Part shown: in pieces, positions 15,896 through 24,067 of the stretch | Layout: every line of letters begins with the position of its first letter | Position numbering within the stretch: the first letter of the stretch is position 1 | Source of the DNA: Streptomyces griseocarneus | GTDB lineage: Bacteria; Actinomycetota; Actinomycetes; Streptomycetales; Streptomycetaceae | Assembly: GCA_003674045.1 (NCBI GenBank) | Contig: PENC01000018.1 | Span: forward strand, 91,720 to 155,719 | Direction of reading: 5' to 3' | DNA length: 64,000 nt | Program-made: the position numbers and the translations under genes | Notes under the pieces: generated by a model | Seen by the model: only the letters and a program-made list of their open reading frames with translations | Told to the model about the DNA's origin: nothing | The model's database searches: none

Positions 15896-16648
15896 GTGAA
15901 CCGCTGCCGGATACACCTGACGCTCGCCCCCGAACTACGGCTCTTCGCTCCCGCCGACCGCCGCGCGGAGCGCACGCCCGTGACCACCGACGGGGCGTCC
16001 TCGCTCGGGCACGTCGTCGAGTCGTTCGGTGTCCCGCTCACGGAGGCCGGGACGCTGCTCGTCGACGGCCGTGAGGTGCCGGTGTCGTACGTGCCGAACG
16101 CCGACGAGGACGTCGAGGTGCGCGCGGTCGTACGCCCCCAGGAGGTGCCGGGCGCGCCGCTGCGGTTCCTGCTCGACGTGCACCTGGGCACGCTGGCGCG
16201 CAGGCTGCGTCTGCTGGGCGTGGACGCCGCGTACAAGAGCGAGGACATCGGCGACCCGGCGCTGGCCGCCCTGTCGGCGCGCGAGCGCCGCGTACTGCTC
16301 TCGCGCGACCGCGGTCTACTGCGCCGCCGGGAGATCTGGGCGGGCGCGTACGTCTACAGCGACCGGCCGGACGATCAACTGCGGGACGTCCTCGGCCGCT
16401 TCGCCCCGCGCCTCGCGCCCTGGACGCGGTGCACGGCCTGCAACGGCCCGCTCCGGGACGCCGACAAGCAGGCGGTCCACGAGCGGCTGGAGCACGGCAC
16501 GCGCAGCACGTACGACGTCTTCGCACAGTGCGTGACCTGCGAACGCGTCTACTGGCGCGGCGCGCACCACGCCCGTCTCGAGGCGATCGTCGCCGACGCG
16601 GTGCGCGAGTTCGGGGAGACGGCCACCGCCGAGGTGCCCACCGTCTGA
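15896..16648 (+). CDS. Mut7-C RNase-domain protein with ubiquitin-like N-terminal domain
   Basis: 250 residues. The first 80 (IHLTLAPELRLFAPADRR... VDGREVPVSYVPNADEDVEVRAVVRP) form a ThiS/MoaD-like ubiquitin fold. The rest is a Mut7-C (DUF82) PIN-like domain: RFLLDVHLGTLARRLRLLGVDAAY with the first acidic residue, LLSRDRGLLRR with a second, and a zinc ribbon CTACNGPL...CVTCERVYW. Such proteins are predicted RNases linked to RNA turnover or toxin-type roles. GGAGG lies just 3-4 bases before GTG 15896, a tight spacing; GTG 15894 is out of frame. Confidence 0.85.
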   Translation: MNRCRIHLTLAPELRLFAPADRRAERTPVTTDGASSLGHVVESFGVPLTEAGTLLVDGREVPVSYVPNADEDVEVRAVVRPQEVPGAPLRFLLDVHLGTLARRLRLLGVDAAYKSEDIGDPALAALSARERRVLLSRDRGLLRRREIWAGAYVYSDRPDDQLRDVLGRFAPRLAPWTRCTACNGPLRDADKQAVHERLEHGTRSTYDVFAQCVTCERVYWRGAHHARLEAIVADAVREFGETATAEVPTV

Positions 16649-16882
16649 GCGGTCCCGTCGTGTGCGCCCGTTGCGCGGAAGCCCTGCCTGTCGGGGGGGG
16701 GCGCGGCGGCTCCGCCAGGCGCATCCCCGGGCGGACCATCACGCCCTGCGGGGCCTGAGTGCGCCCTGCTCAAAGGATGGGCGGTACCCGGATAATGGGG
16801 CCGCCGACGGAGCGGCCGGGGGGCTTCGGCCGTCGGCGCACGGCCGGGCAGCCAGGGGACACCCAGCACTTCAGGGGGCAGC

Positions 16883-17338
16883 ATGATCGCCGAATCGGGG
16901 CAGGACGGACCACCGAGGCGCCGGGGAAGGGGAGTTCCGGCAGCCGGAGGGCGGAGGGCACGGGGAGCACGACGGGCGGTCGTCATCACGGCCCTGGCCC
17001 TGGGGGCGGCGCTGCTCGTGCCGCCCGCGTCGGCCGTGGGCCCGGCCCGTACAGGCGTCGTCTCCCGGGTGGTGACGATCGGCGCCCCGAGCACGGGCGG
17101 CGCGGTCTCCGCGCTCGCCTCCACGCGGCGCACGAAGCCGCTGCACCACCGGGCCACCACCGGTCATGTGTCCACTCACTGGTCCACGGCGGCGAAGCCG
17201 AAGAAAAAGAAGAAGGGCTTCTTCGCGAAACTCGGGATCTTCCTGCTCGTGCTGGTGATCCTGGCGATCCTCTTCGGCATCGGCCTGATCTGGCTGGTGG
17301 TCCACATGGTGCGGCGGGCCTTCGGGCGCCGGGCCTGA
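16883..17338 (+). CDS. Small membrane protein with Lys-rich cytoplasmic patch
   Basis: 151 residues, Arg/Gly-rich at the start, then a hydrophobic segment (AVVITALALGAALLVPPASA) that could be a signal or anchor, a Ser/Thr/His-rich middle, the run KPKKKKKGFF, and a final transmembrane helix LGIFLLVLVILAILFGIGLIWLVV followed by RRAFGRR. AGGGGGC precedes ATG 16883. Upstream GGATAAT at 16790-16796 could be a -10 element. Unknown function; the basic patches suggest membrane or nucleic-acid contact. Confidence 0.7.
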   Translation: MIAESGQDGPPRRRGRGVPAAGGRRARGARRAVVITALALGAALLVPPASAVGPARTGVVSRVVTIGAPSTGGAVSALASTRRTKPLHHRATTGHVSTHWSTAAKPKKKKKGFFAKLGIFLLVLVILAILFGIGLIWLVVHMVRRAFGRRA

Positions 17339-17419
17339 ACGGCCGGGCGTACGACGGTGCCCGGGGCCCGCGGACGGCAGGTTCCTGCCCCGCCGCCCCG
17401 GCCGCCGGAAGGCCGGAGG

Positions 17420-17614
17420 TCAGCCGCTCTTGCGGCGGAACGAGCGCTGGCCGCCCGCTTTGCCGTGCGTACCGTTGACCTTGGAGCCGTCGCGGCTCCG
17501 GCCGTTGCCCGCGCCGTCGGCCGACTGACCGCGCTTGCGCGCCAGGGCCTCACGGAACTTCTGCTTCACGTCGTCGTCCTGGGACTCGGTCTGCGGCGGC
17601 TTGCTGTCCGTCAT
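17420..17614 (-). CDS. DUF5302 family small protein
   Basis: 64 residues: MTDSKPPQTESQDDD, then VKQKFREALARKRG, then a Gly/Ser/Asn linker and the conserved basic C terminus GQRSFRRKSG. This layout matches the short actinomycete DUF5302 proteins; they are soluble, highly charged and of unknown function. AGGAGG lies seven bases upstream of ATG 17612-17614, which fixes the start and excludes the longer in-frame opening. Confidence 0.8.
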   Translation of the reverse strand: MTDSKPPQTESQDDDVKQKFREALARKRGQSADGAGNGRSRDGSKVNGTHGKAGGQRSFRRKSG

Positions 17615-17711
17615 CGGAACCTCCTGGTCATGGCGGCCGTCGCCCCAGCTTCGCACGTCGGCGAGCCCGGTTGAAGTCGGCCTCCCCACGGGTCCGGGCT
17701 ACGATCCGGCG

Positions 17712-17960
17712 GTGGAGAACAGCGACATCACCCTCACCCTCACGCCCGACGAGGCCCTGGTCCTGTCCGACTGGCTGTACCGGGTGCAGACCGATCTCGA
17801 CCGGATGATCGACGACCCGGCCGTCTGGGCACCGCTGCACAGGATCTCCGGGACGCTGGACAAGAGCCTGGCCGGGGTCTTCGCGGCCGACTACGCCGAG
17901 CGCGTGGAAGCGGCACGGGCCCGGCTCCGCCCTGCCGAGGACGACGGCGACGGGAATTAA
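17712..17960 (+). CDS. Small conserved hypothetical protein
   Basis: 82 residues from GTG 17712: MENSDITLTLTPDEALVLSDWLYRVQ, a helical, acidic protein (LDRMIDDPAVWAPLHRISGTLDKSLAGVF) of the kind annotated only as conserved hypothetical in streptomycetes. There is no recognised domain. Its TAA stop overlaps the stop of the convergent secreted-protein gene by 4 bases. Confidence 0.65.
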   Translation: MENSDITLTLTPDEALVLSDWLYRVQTDLDRMIDDPAVWAPLHRISGTLDKSLAGVFAADYAERVEAARARLRPAEDDGDGN

Positions 17961-18505
17961 TCGACGGTCATGTCACCGTCGGGGACATCCTCGACGGCGA
18001 CCTTCCCCTGCGTCACGCCGAGTCCCACGGCGACCGCCTTCGCGATCCCGTCGGGGTCGGGCGTGGTCGGATAGGGAACGGTCTCCCCTTCCCCATAGCT
18101 CTCGATGGCCTTGGTGAAATAGCCGGGGTACCAGGCACCGACCGCACCCTTGACCTCGACACGGCTCACGGGACGCTTCCCGACCCGCTGCTTCACGGCG
18201 GCGAGGATCTGGTCGGAGCGATATTCACCGGGTACCTGGAACAGGCTGGCGTGCGCACCGACCTTGCCGCCGTCCCGCAGCCGGACCGTCACGGTCAGAC
18301 AGCTGGTCACACTCGGATAGAGGATCGGCCGCCCGGACGCGGCCTCGGCGACCTGCCCCTCGGTGATCCTGACGGGCGCGACGGCCGGCACTCCGGCGCG
18401 CGGCACGGCCTCAACGGCGGGAGCGACTGCGAGCGGAACGGCGACAGCGGCTATGAGCGCAGCCGACAGCAGCAGCCCGCGCCGAGGCTTGGTAATGATC
18501 GTCAT
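17957..18505 (-). CDS. Secreted protein of unknown function
   Basis: 182 residues with a signal peptide (RRGLLLSAALIAAVAVPLAVAPAVEA) and a mature part containing VTSCLTVTVRLRDGGKVGAHASLFQVPGEYRSDQILAAVKQRVG, which is probably an alpha/beta domain. One cysteine sits in VTSCLTV. I do not recognise a family. The start ATG 18503-18505 has no clear Shine-Dalgarno. Repeat copy B lies directly upstream and the gene is convergent with 17712-17960. Confidence 0.65.
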   Translation of the reverse strand: MTIITKPRRGLLLSAALIAAVAVPLAVAPAVEAVPRAGVPAVAPVRITEGQVAEAASGRPILYPSVTSCLTVTVRLRDGGKVGAHASLFQVPGEYRSDQILAAVKQRVGKRPVSRVEVKGAVGAWYPGYFTKAIESYGEGETVPYPTTPDPDGIAKAVAVGLGVTQGKVAVEDVPDGDMTVD

Positions 18506-18532
18506 GCACACAGCGAACCACAGAAGGGGCGC

Positions 18533-18735
18533 GGGACTGTTTCGATATGCGGCTCCGCCGCGTGGGCGCGCCCCGGGGGGGGCGAAGCCCCTCAGGGGCG
18601 CGGGGAACTGCGCGCCCAGCCACAGACAACCCGCAGCCGCCAACCGAACCCACGCACCACCCCCGTAGGCGCAGCCCAAAACAAAGCCGCACCGGAACCC
18701 CAGGGCCCGGGGCAAAGCCCCGGGCAAGGCCCGAC
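18533..18735 (+). repeat. Dispersed intergenic repeat, copy B (two arms)
   Basis: Forward unit GGGGCGCGGGACTGTTTCGATATGCGGCTCCGCCGCGTGG split across 18536-18580, then a second GGGGCGCGGGGAACTGCGCG arm, ACCCGCAGCCGC and GGCCCGGGGCAAAGCCCCGGGC, which is itself a hairpin. It lies between the secreted protein's start and the stop of the HEAT gene. Confidence 0.8.
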
Positions 18736-18740
18736 GGCGC

Positions 18741-20177
18741 TCACCCCGCCGCGGAAGCCTCAGGCGGCGAGCCGAACCGGCTGCGCACAGCCGTCTGCAC
18801 CTCCACCTCCTCGGCGGGGTCCGCCGCGAGTCTGCGGAGCTGCTCGACGACCCGCGCGTCGGCCGTCGTCGCGTGGTGGGCGGCCAGCTCGCGGGTGGTC
18901 TCCTCGCAGTCCCACAGGCACTCGACGGCGAAGCCCGCCGCGAAGGACGGGTCCGTGGCCGCCAGGGCCCGCGCGGTGCGCCCGCGCAGCTGCGAGGAGG
19001 AGGTCTCGCGGTAGATGTGGCGCAGTACGGGCGCGGCGCAGCCGATGGACAGCCGCCCGGCGCCCTGGACGAGCTCCCCCAGCACCGGCGCGTCCGGCCC
19101 CTCGGTGCGCACCGTGCGCCGCAGGGCGCTCAGCACGAGCGCGGAGTCGTACGTGCCGCCCCGGCAGGCCAGCATGCCCGCCGCGGCGGCGCCCAGGGCG
19201 TCCGTGCGGTGGACCCAGCCGCGGGCCCGTTCCAGGGCCGCCGTGCTGCGCATGCGCTCGAAGGCCGTGACGGCGGCCTCCGCCACCGGCTCGGAGGGGT
19301 CCTCGGCGGCGGCCTCTATCAGGTCGAGGGCCTGCGGGTCGTGGTGCTCGGCGAGGTAGCGCAGCGCGGTGGCGCGCGCGGCCTCGGGGCCCGCCATGGC
19401 CGCCTGGATGATCTCCAGCCGGTCCTCGGGCCCGGCGACGGCGGTGAGGCAGCGGGTCGCGGGGACGTGGCGCAGCTGCGGGGGGTGGGCCGCGAGCCCT
19501 TCCTGGGCCCATTCCAGGACCTCGCGCACGCTCCAGCCCGGCCGGGGGCCCGTGGGGCGCAGCTGGCGCTGCCAGCGGTCGAAGGAGCCCTGCTCCTGTG
19601 CGGCCTGGACGCGGGCCGCGGTCGCGGGCGACTGCTGGGAGTCGGCCCACAGGCGCCAGGGGTGGGGCTCGAAGGCGTCCCGGACGGCCGCGGCGAGCGC
19701 CGCGTCGCCCTCGGGAGTGCGCGGGAAGCGGGCGAGGACGCTCTCGCCGAGGGCGAGCAGCCCGGCGTCGTCGTCGCGCAGTGCGAGCTCGTCGAGGGCC
19801 CAGGCCCAGTTCGCGCCGGAGACGGCGTAGCGGCGCAGCAGCAGGAGCGCGTCCGTGCGGCCGTAGGAGGCGAGGTGGCCGAGGACGGCGAGGGCGAGGC
19901 CGGTGCGCTCCTCGGCGGTGTCGAGCAGGTCGTCGCAGTGGAAGAGGTGCTGTTCGATCTCGTCGAGCCCGCCGTCGAGGTCCAGGTGGAGGCGCGCGTA
20001 ATAGAGCGAGCGGTTCTCGACCTGCCAGTCGCGCCTGGGGTCGTGCAGCACACAGTGGTGCAGCGCCGCGAGCGCCTCCGCCCGCGGCGCCGCAAGGGCA
20101 TGCAGGGTCCCGTCGCCGCGGCCTCGCTGAAGGAGGCCGAGCAGGGTGCCGCTGGGCGCTATGTCTGGATCGAACAT
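18741..20177 (-). CDS. HEAT-repeat protein
   Basis: 478 residues, almost all helical, built of repeated helix pairs. Clear HEAT/PBS-like segments include EAARATALRYLAEHHDPQALDLIEAAAEDPSEPVAEAAVTAFERM, SSSQLRGRTARALAATDPSFAAGFAVECL and ETTRELAAHHATTADARVVEQLRRLAADPAEEVEVQTAVRSRF. No catalytic or membrane segment is visible, so it probably acts as a protein-interaction scaffold in the cytosol. The start MFDPDIAPSGTLL has only a weak ribosome-binding site. Conserved in streptomycetes by appearance; specific role unknown. Confidence 0.75.
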   Translation of the reverse strand: MFDPDIAPSGTLLGLLQRGRGDGTLHALAAPRAEALAALHHCVLHDPRRDWQVENRSLYYARLHLDLDGGLDEIEQHLFHCDDLLDTAEERTGLALAVLGHLASYGRTDALLLLRRYAVSGANWAWALDELALRDDDAGLLALGESVLARFPRTPEGDAALAAAVRDAFEPHPWRLWADSQQSPATAARVQAAQEQGSFDRWQRQLRPTGPRPGWSVREVLEWAQEGLAAHPPQLRHVPATRCLTAVAGPEDRLEIIQAAMAGPEAARATALRYLAEHHDPQALDLIEAAAEDPSEPVAEAAVTAFERMRSTAALERARGWVHRTDALGAAAAGMLACRGGTYDSALVLSALRRTVRTEGPDAPVLGELVQGAGRLSIGCAAPVLRHIYRETSSSQLRGRTARALAATDPSFAAGFAVECLWDCEETTRELAAHHATTADARVVEQLRRLAADPAEEVEVQTAVRSRFGSPPEASAAG

Positions 20178-20675
20178 GGGGTCAGCATCCGGTGCGGGGA
20201 GTCGGCTGGCAACGGGATTTCCTTACGGACGGCATTCTTGCCGGTGTCCACTGGTCCATGCCTGGTGAACAGGGAGAACTCGAGCTCTTCCGAGCGCCCG
20301 CAGCCTACCCGGAGTGGGGCGTTCCGCCGAGTCGCGCCCGAAATATCCGTCTCCACCCCCCGAGCGGCCGGAAACGGGTGGGTCCCACGTCGGTGCCTTG
20401 ACGCGCCCGCCCCCACCCTCCGCACCCCCGCGAGACATCGCCATGCTCACGACATACGCCCGTGAACCGCCGATGCCCTACCGGTACAGGCGCGACATAA
20501 GCCCCATCATGCCCCTGTCAAAAACCCGTCTTACCCCTGGCATGTGCCAAAGACACCACCAGATCGGGTGTTGCCAAACCACTTACGAGCCCTCGCTCCC
20601 TGTGCAACAGTCGTTACCGGCCCTTCCCGCGGACCCAATGGAGCCGGCCGCGCCGCGCCCGTATCGGAGTACGTC
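20178..20675. promoter_or_regulatory. Divergent regulatory region between HEAT and SpoIIE-type genes
   Basis: About 500 bases with no convincing gene. The stretch 20460-20580 is AT-richer than its surroundings and should hold the phosphatase promoter. A perfect inverted repeat TGGCA-TG-TGCCA lies at 20538-20549, with a further GTTGCCAA at 20570. This could be a regulator site but matches no operator I can name with confidence. Confidence 0.4.
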
Positions 20676-22169
20676 ATGCCGTCCCCTCTCCACACGGATC
20701 GTCCCGCCGCTCGGCCGCCCCACCAGGGCGCCGTGGACGCGCTCATCACGCGGACGCGGGAGCTGCGCGGCGATCTCGAGGCCGTGCGCCGGGAAGCGGA
20801 GGGCGAGGAGCCCTCGGAAGACGCCCGGCAGCGCTGGCAGCGGGCCCTGTACGAGCTCGCCGTGCACCAGCTCGACGACCTGGGCGACCACCTGGGCCAG
20901 CTCCTCGAAGGCCTGCCGGACGACACCCCGCAGAGCCCCCCGGCCGACGGGAAGGCCGCACCCGCTCCCCCACCCACCCCGGCGGGGACGGAGGGGCAGG
21001 AGCAGGAAGCGGAGACGGACAGCCGCGTCGGCAGCGCGGAGTGGAATCTCCTCACCGATGACGTCACATGGTCCGACGAGCTGTTCCGGCTCTTCGGCCG
21101 CCGCCCGGAGGACGGCGCCCCGACCCTCGACGAGCTCCCCTCCTGGGTGCTGGAGGAGGACACCGAGCTGCTGACCGCGATGGTCACCGGCTGCCTGGTC
21201 GACGGCAGGCCGATCGACGGCGAGTTCCGTATCGTGCGCGGCGACGGCACGGTGCGCACCGTGCACATGATGGGCGAGCCGGTGCTCGACGCTGACGGCA
21301 CCACGGACTCCATGTGGGCGGTGTTACGGGACGTCACCGAGGTGTGCCGCAGCCGGGAGGCCGTGCACGAGATCCGTGACGCGCTGCTGCACCAGCAGCG
21401 GACCGCGCGCACCGAGCGCCGCCTCGCCGTGGAGCTCCAGGAAGCCGTCCTACCGCCTTGGCGCGGCTCCCTGCGCTTCCCCCAGAGCAGCACGGTGCCG
21501 GGGGCCGCGCCGACCCCCGGCACCCTCGACCTCGCCGCGCACTATCTCCCCTCCGCCAGCAGCGCCCTGATCGGCGGCGACTGGTTCGACGCCCTCCAGC
21601 TCCCCGACGGCCGCACCCTGCTGAGCGTCGGCGGCCTCACCGGACACGGCGTGGCGGCCACCTCCAGCATGGCCATGCTGCTCGGCGCCCTGCGCGGCAT
21701 GGCGGTCACAGGAGCGGATCCGGGGCCTCTGATGGGCTGGCTCAATCACCTCCTCGATGCTTCCGCGCAGCCCGCTCTGGGCAGCGCGGTCTGCTGCCGC
21801 TACGACCCCGCGACGCTGACCCTGAGCTGGTCGCAGGCGGGCCATCCCGCCCCGCTGCTCTTCAGCGGCGGAAGCGGTCGCGCCCTGCGGCCGCCCGAGG
21901 GCATGCTGCTCGGGGCGGTCCCCGACGCCGCCTATGCCCAGGCCGAGGAGCGGCTGGAGACCGGTGACGTGCTGGTGCTGCACACCGACGGTCTGGCACC
22001 CCGGAGCTCCGAGTCGGCCGACGCGGTCACCGAGCGCCTGCTGGCCTGCGCACCACGGTTCGCCACGGCGAGAAGTGCACAGGAGTGCGTACGGACGGTG
22101 CTGGAGGAATTCGGCAGCAAGGAGCGCGAGGACGACGCCTGTGTGCTGGTCGCCCGCGTCCACACCTGA
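20676..22169 (+). CDS. PAS-domain PP2C (SpoIIE-type) protein phosphatase
   Basis: 497 residues. An N-terminal helical region (to about 90) leads through a Pro/Glu linker to a PAS domain (about 115-225: SAEWNLLTDDVTWSDELFRLFG, DGEFRIVRGDGTVRTVHMMGEP). A helical linker QQRTARTERRLAVELQEAVLPP is typical before RsbU/SpoIIE domains. The phosphatase domain holds the metal-binding Asp in IGGDWFDALQLPDGRTLLSVGGLTGHG and ends with KEREDDACVLVARV. Such enzymes dephosphorylate anti-sigma-factor antagonists; the PAS domain senses an unknown input. One TTA Leu codon (21324-21326) makes translation potentially bldA-dependent. GGAGT precedes ATG 20676. Confidence 0.9.
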   Translation: MPSPLHTDRPAARPPHQGAVDALITRTRELRGDLEAVRREAEGEEPSEDARQRWQRALYELAVHQLDDLGDHLGQLLEGLPDDTPQSPPADGKAAPAPPPTPAGTEGQEQEAETDSRVGSAEWNLLTDDVTWSDELFRLFGRRPEDGAPTLDELPSWVLEEDTELLTAMVTGCLVDGRPIDGEFRIVRGDGTVRTVHMMGEPVLDADGTTDSMWAVLRDVTEVCRSREAVHEIRDALLHQQRTARTERRLAVELQEAVLPPWRGSLRFPQSSTVPGAAPTPGTLDLAAHYLPSASSALIGGDWFDALQLPDGRTLLSVGGLTGHGVAATSSMAMLLGALRGMAVTGADPGPLMGWLNHLLDASAQPALGSAVCCRYDPATLTLSWSQAGHPAPLLFSGGSGRALRPPEGMLLGAVPDAAYAQAEERLETGDVLVLHTDGLAPRSSESADAVTERLLACAPRFATARSAQECVRTVLEEFGSKEREDDACVLVARVHT

Positions 22170-22221
22170 TCCTGATCGCCCGGCGCCTGATCACCGGCCA
22201 CCACCGGCCCCACCCGGCCCG

Positions 22222-23763
22222 TCACACGGCCGTGCCCTTCTCCGACCCGGAAGCCCCCTTGCGCGCGGTCTTCCCCTGGGTCTTCTGGGTCTTCGGCGCC
22301 TTGGGCAGGGCCTGCTGGATCTCCTCCCGGAGGTCCTCGATTCCGCCGAAGCCCGAGTAGCGCCCGGTCAGGCGGTACATCTCACGCAGCCGGTCCCAGG
22401 TGCGGTGCGAGGAGGTCTCGCCGATCGACACCAGTGCCAGCCGGGCGTAGGTGTCCGCCTGCTCGGGGTCGTTGCCGATGAAGCAGGCCGACGCCATGGA
22501 GATGTAGTCGAAGATCATCGAGCGCTGATAGCCCGCGGACCGGAGGGCCAGGGCCTCCTTGGCGTGCATCTGGGCGACGGCCGCGGCGCTCGGGTCGTGC
22601 TCGGCGAGCGTCCGGTAGGCCAGCGCCTGCATGCCGTGGAGGTCCGCCTCGTCGAACATCTGCATCCAGCTCGGCGGGGGCACGTCCCCCTTGTCGGAGA
22701 CGAAGAGCTCCTCCGCCTCGCCCAGGGTGCGGCGCATGGCCTGGCCGCGCCCCATCGACGCCTGCGCCCAGGCCTCGATGGTGCAGAGCATGGCGCGGGT
22801 GCGGGGCAGGGTCTCGCTGCCGGAGCCGGACTTGGCGAGCTTCATCAGATCCAGCGCGTCGTCCGGCCGGCCGAGGTGCACCATCTGGCGGGCGGCGCGG
22901 GAGAGCGCCTCGCCCGCGCGAGGGCGGTCACCGCCCTCGCGCGCCGCGTGGGCGGCGATCACGAAGTACTTCTGCGCGGTGGGCTCCAGGCCCACGTCGT
23001 GGGACATCCAGCCCGCGAGCACCGCGAGATTCGCCGCGACGCCCCACAGCCTCCGCTGGAGGTGTTCGGGATGACGGTAGGAGAGCATGCCTCCCACCTC
23101 GTTGAGCTGGCCGACGACCGCCTTGCGCTGGAGGCCGCCGCCGCGGGCGGCGTCCCAGCGGCGGAAGATCTCGACGGAGTGCTCCAGGGCGTCGATCTCC
23201 GTGGAACCCACCGGCGCCGCCTCGTAGCGGTCGAGCCCGGCGGCGTCGGTGTGAGTGGCGTGGACGGAGTCGAGGTGCAGGGGATCGATGAAGCGAGGAG
23301 CGTCGGAGGCGAGAACCGGATCGGAGTGCAGCCAGTCGTGCATGGCACTGCTGAGTGCTGAGCCTGCGGCGAGCGCGGCGCCCGCGCCCACCAAGCCGCG
23401 TCGGTTGAGCATGAGGTCCATTCCCGTGAATTCGGTGAGGACCGCGGCGGTCCGCTCGGGCGGCCAGGGCAACCCGTCCGCGGGCTGCCCCTTGCCGGCA
23501 CGCCCTCGTCGGCCGAACCCGAGGTCCTCGATGGTCACGACACGGCCGAGTCGCTCGGTGAAAAGGGCTGCCAGCACCCGGGGCACGGGATCGCGCGGGG
23601 ACTCCCCCATGTCGATCCAGCGCCGCACTCGCGAGGTGTCGGTCGCCAGCTGCGGATGGCCCATGCCGGCCGCATGCCGGTTCACAAGTCTCGCGAGCTC
23701 GCCCTTGGACCATCCGGCGAGGCCGAACAGATCCGCCAGGCGGGTGTTGGGTTCCCTTGTCAC
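22222..23763 (-). CDS. NsdA/NsdB-like regulatory protein with TPR-type helices
   Basis: 513 residues from GTG 23761-23763 (GGGGG six bases upstream). The N terminus LADLFGLAGWSKGELARLVNRHAAGMG...STDTSRVRRWIDMGESP-type block is a helix-turn-helix-like region shared with NsdA, a known negative regulator of sporulation and antibiotic production in Streptomyces coelicolor. MLNRRGLVGAGAALAAGSALSS is a short hydrophobic stretch, and TPR-like helices (AARQMVHLGRPDDALDLMKLAKSG, AMHAKEALALRSAGYQRSMIFDY) follow. The C terminus is Lys-rich (KAPKTQKTQGKTARKG). It is divergent from the phosphotransferase gene. Homologue or paralogue identity (NsdA versus NsdB) cannot be fixed here. Confidence 0.8.
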   Translation of the reverse strand: MTREPNTRLADLFGLAGWSKGELARLVNRHAAGMGHPQLATDTSRVRRWIDMGESPRDPVPRVLAALFTERLGRVVTIEDLGFGRRGRAGKGQPADGLPWPPERTAAVLTEFTGMDLMLNRRGLVGAGAALAAGSALSSAMHDWLHSDPVLASDAPRFIDPLHLDSVHATHTDAAGLDRYEAAPVGSTEIDALEHSVEIFRRWDAARGGGLQRKAVVGQLNEVGGMLSYRHPEHLQRRLWGVAANLAVLAGWMSHDVGLEPTAQKYFVIAAHAAREGGDRPRAGEALSRAARQMVHLGRPDDALDLMKLAKSGSGSETLPRTRAMLCTIEAWAQASMGRGQAMRRTLGEAEELFVSDKGDVPPPSWMQMFDEADLHGMQALAYRTLAEHDPSAAAVAQMHAKEALALRSAGYQRSMIFDYISMASACFIGNDPEQADTYARLALVSIGETSSHRTWDRLREMYRLTGRYSGFGGIEDLREEIQQALPKAPKTQKTQGKTARKGASGSEKGTAV

Positions 23764-24067
23764 GTCAAGCCCCCAGGTTCTCGGCTGACTTGAAGGTAGC
23801 GGGCCGTCATGGGCCAAGCGAGTATTCGCCAGGGTTCGCCAGGGTCCGCCACATGGTGTGCCACCCGCGGCCGGGTGTCAGGTAGGAACGCGCCACCCCG
23901 GCCACCCGGCCGCCGACCGGATCCACCGGTCGTCCACTGGTTGTCCACCTGGCTTGCCCATGAGATCCACCGGTTGATCCGGCGGAGCATTCCCCAGGGT
24001 GCTCCTCGGCCCCGGGGGACCGGGGAGCGCCGTCAGTCGTCGGCACACGAAGGGATCTGTTCCGCAC
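23764..24067. promoter_or_regulatory. Divergent promoter region, nsdA-like / phosphotransferase
   Basis: 304 bases with no gene. It contains short direct repeats GGGTTCGCCAGGGTCCGCCA (23833-23852), a GTGTGCCACCCG/GCGCCACCCCG-type repeat, and CCACCGG/CCACTGG/CCACCTGG/CCACCGG motifs spaced about 10-20 bases apart between 23925 and 23975. These could be sites for a repressor, possibly autoregulation by the NsdA-like protein; this is inference. Confidence 0.4.
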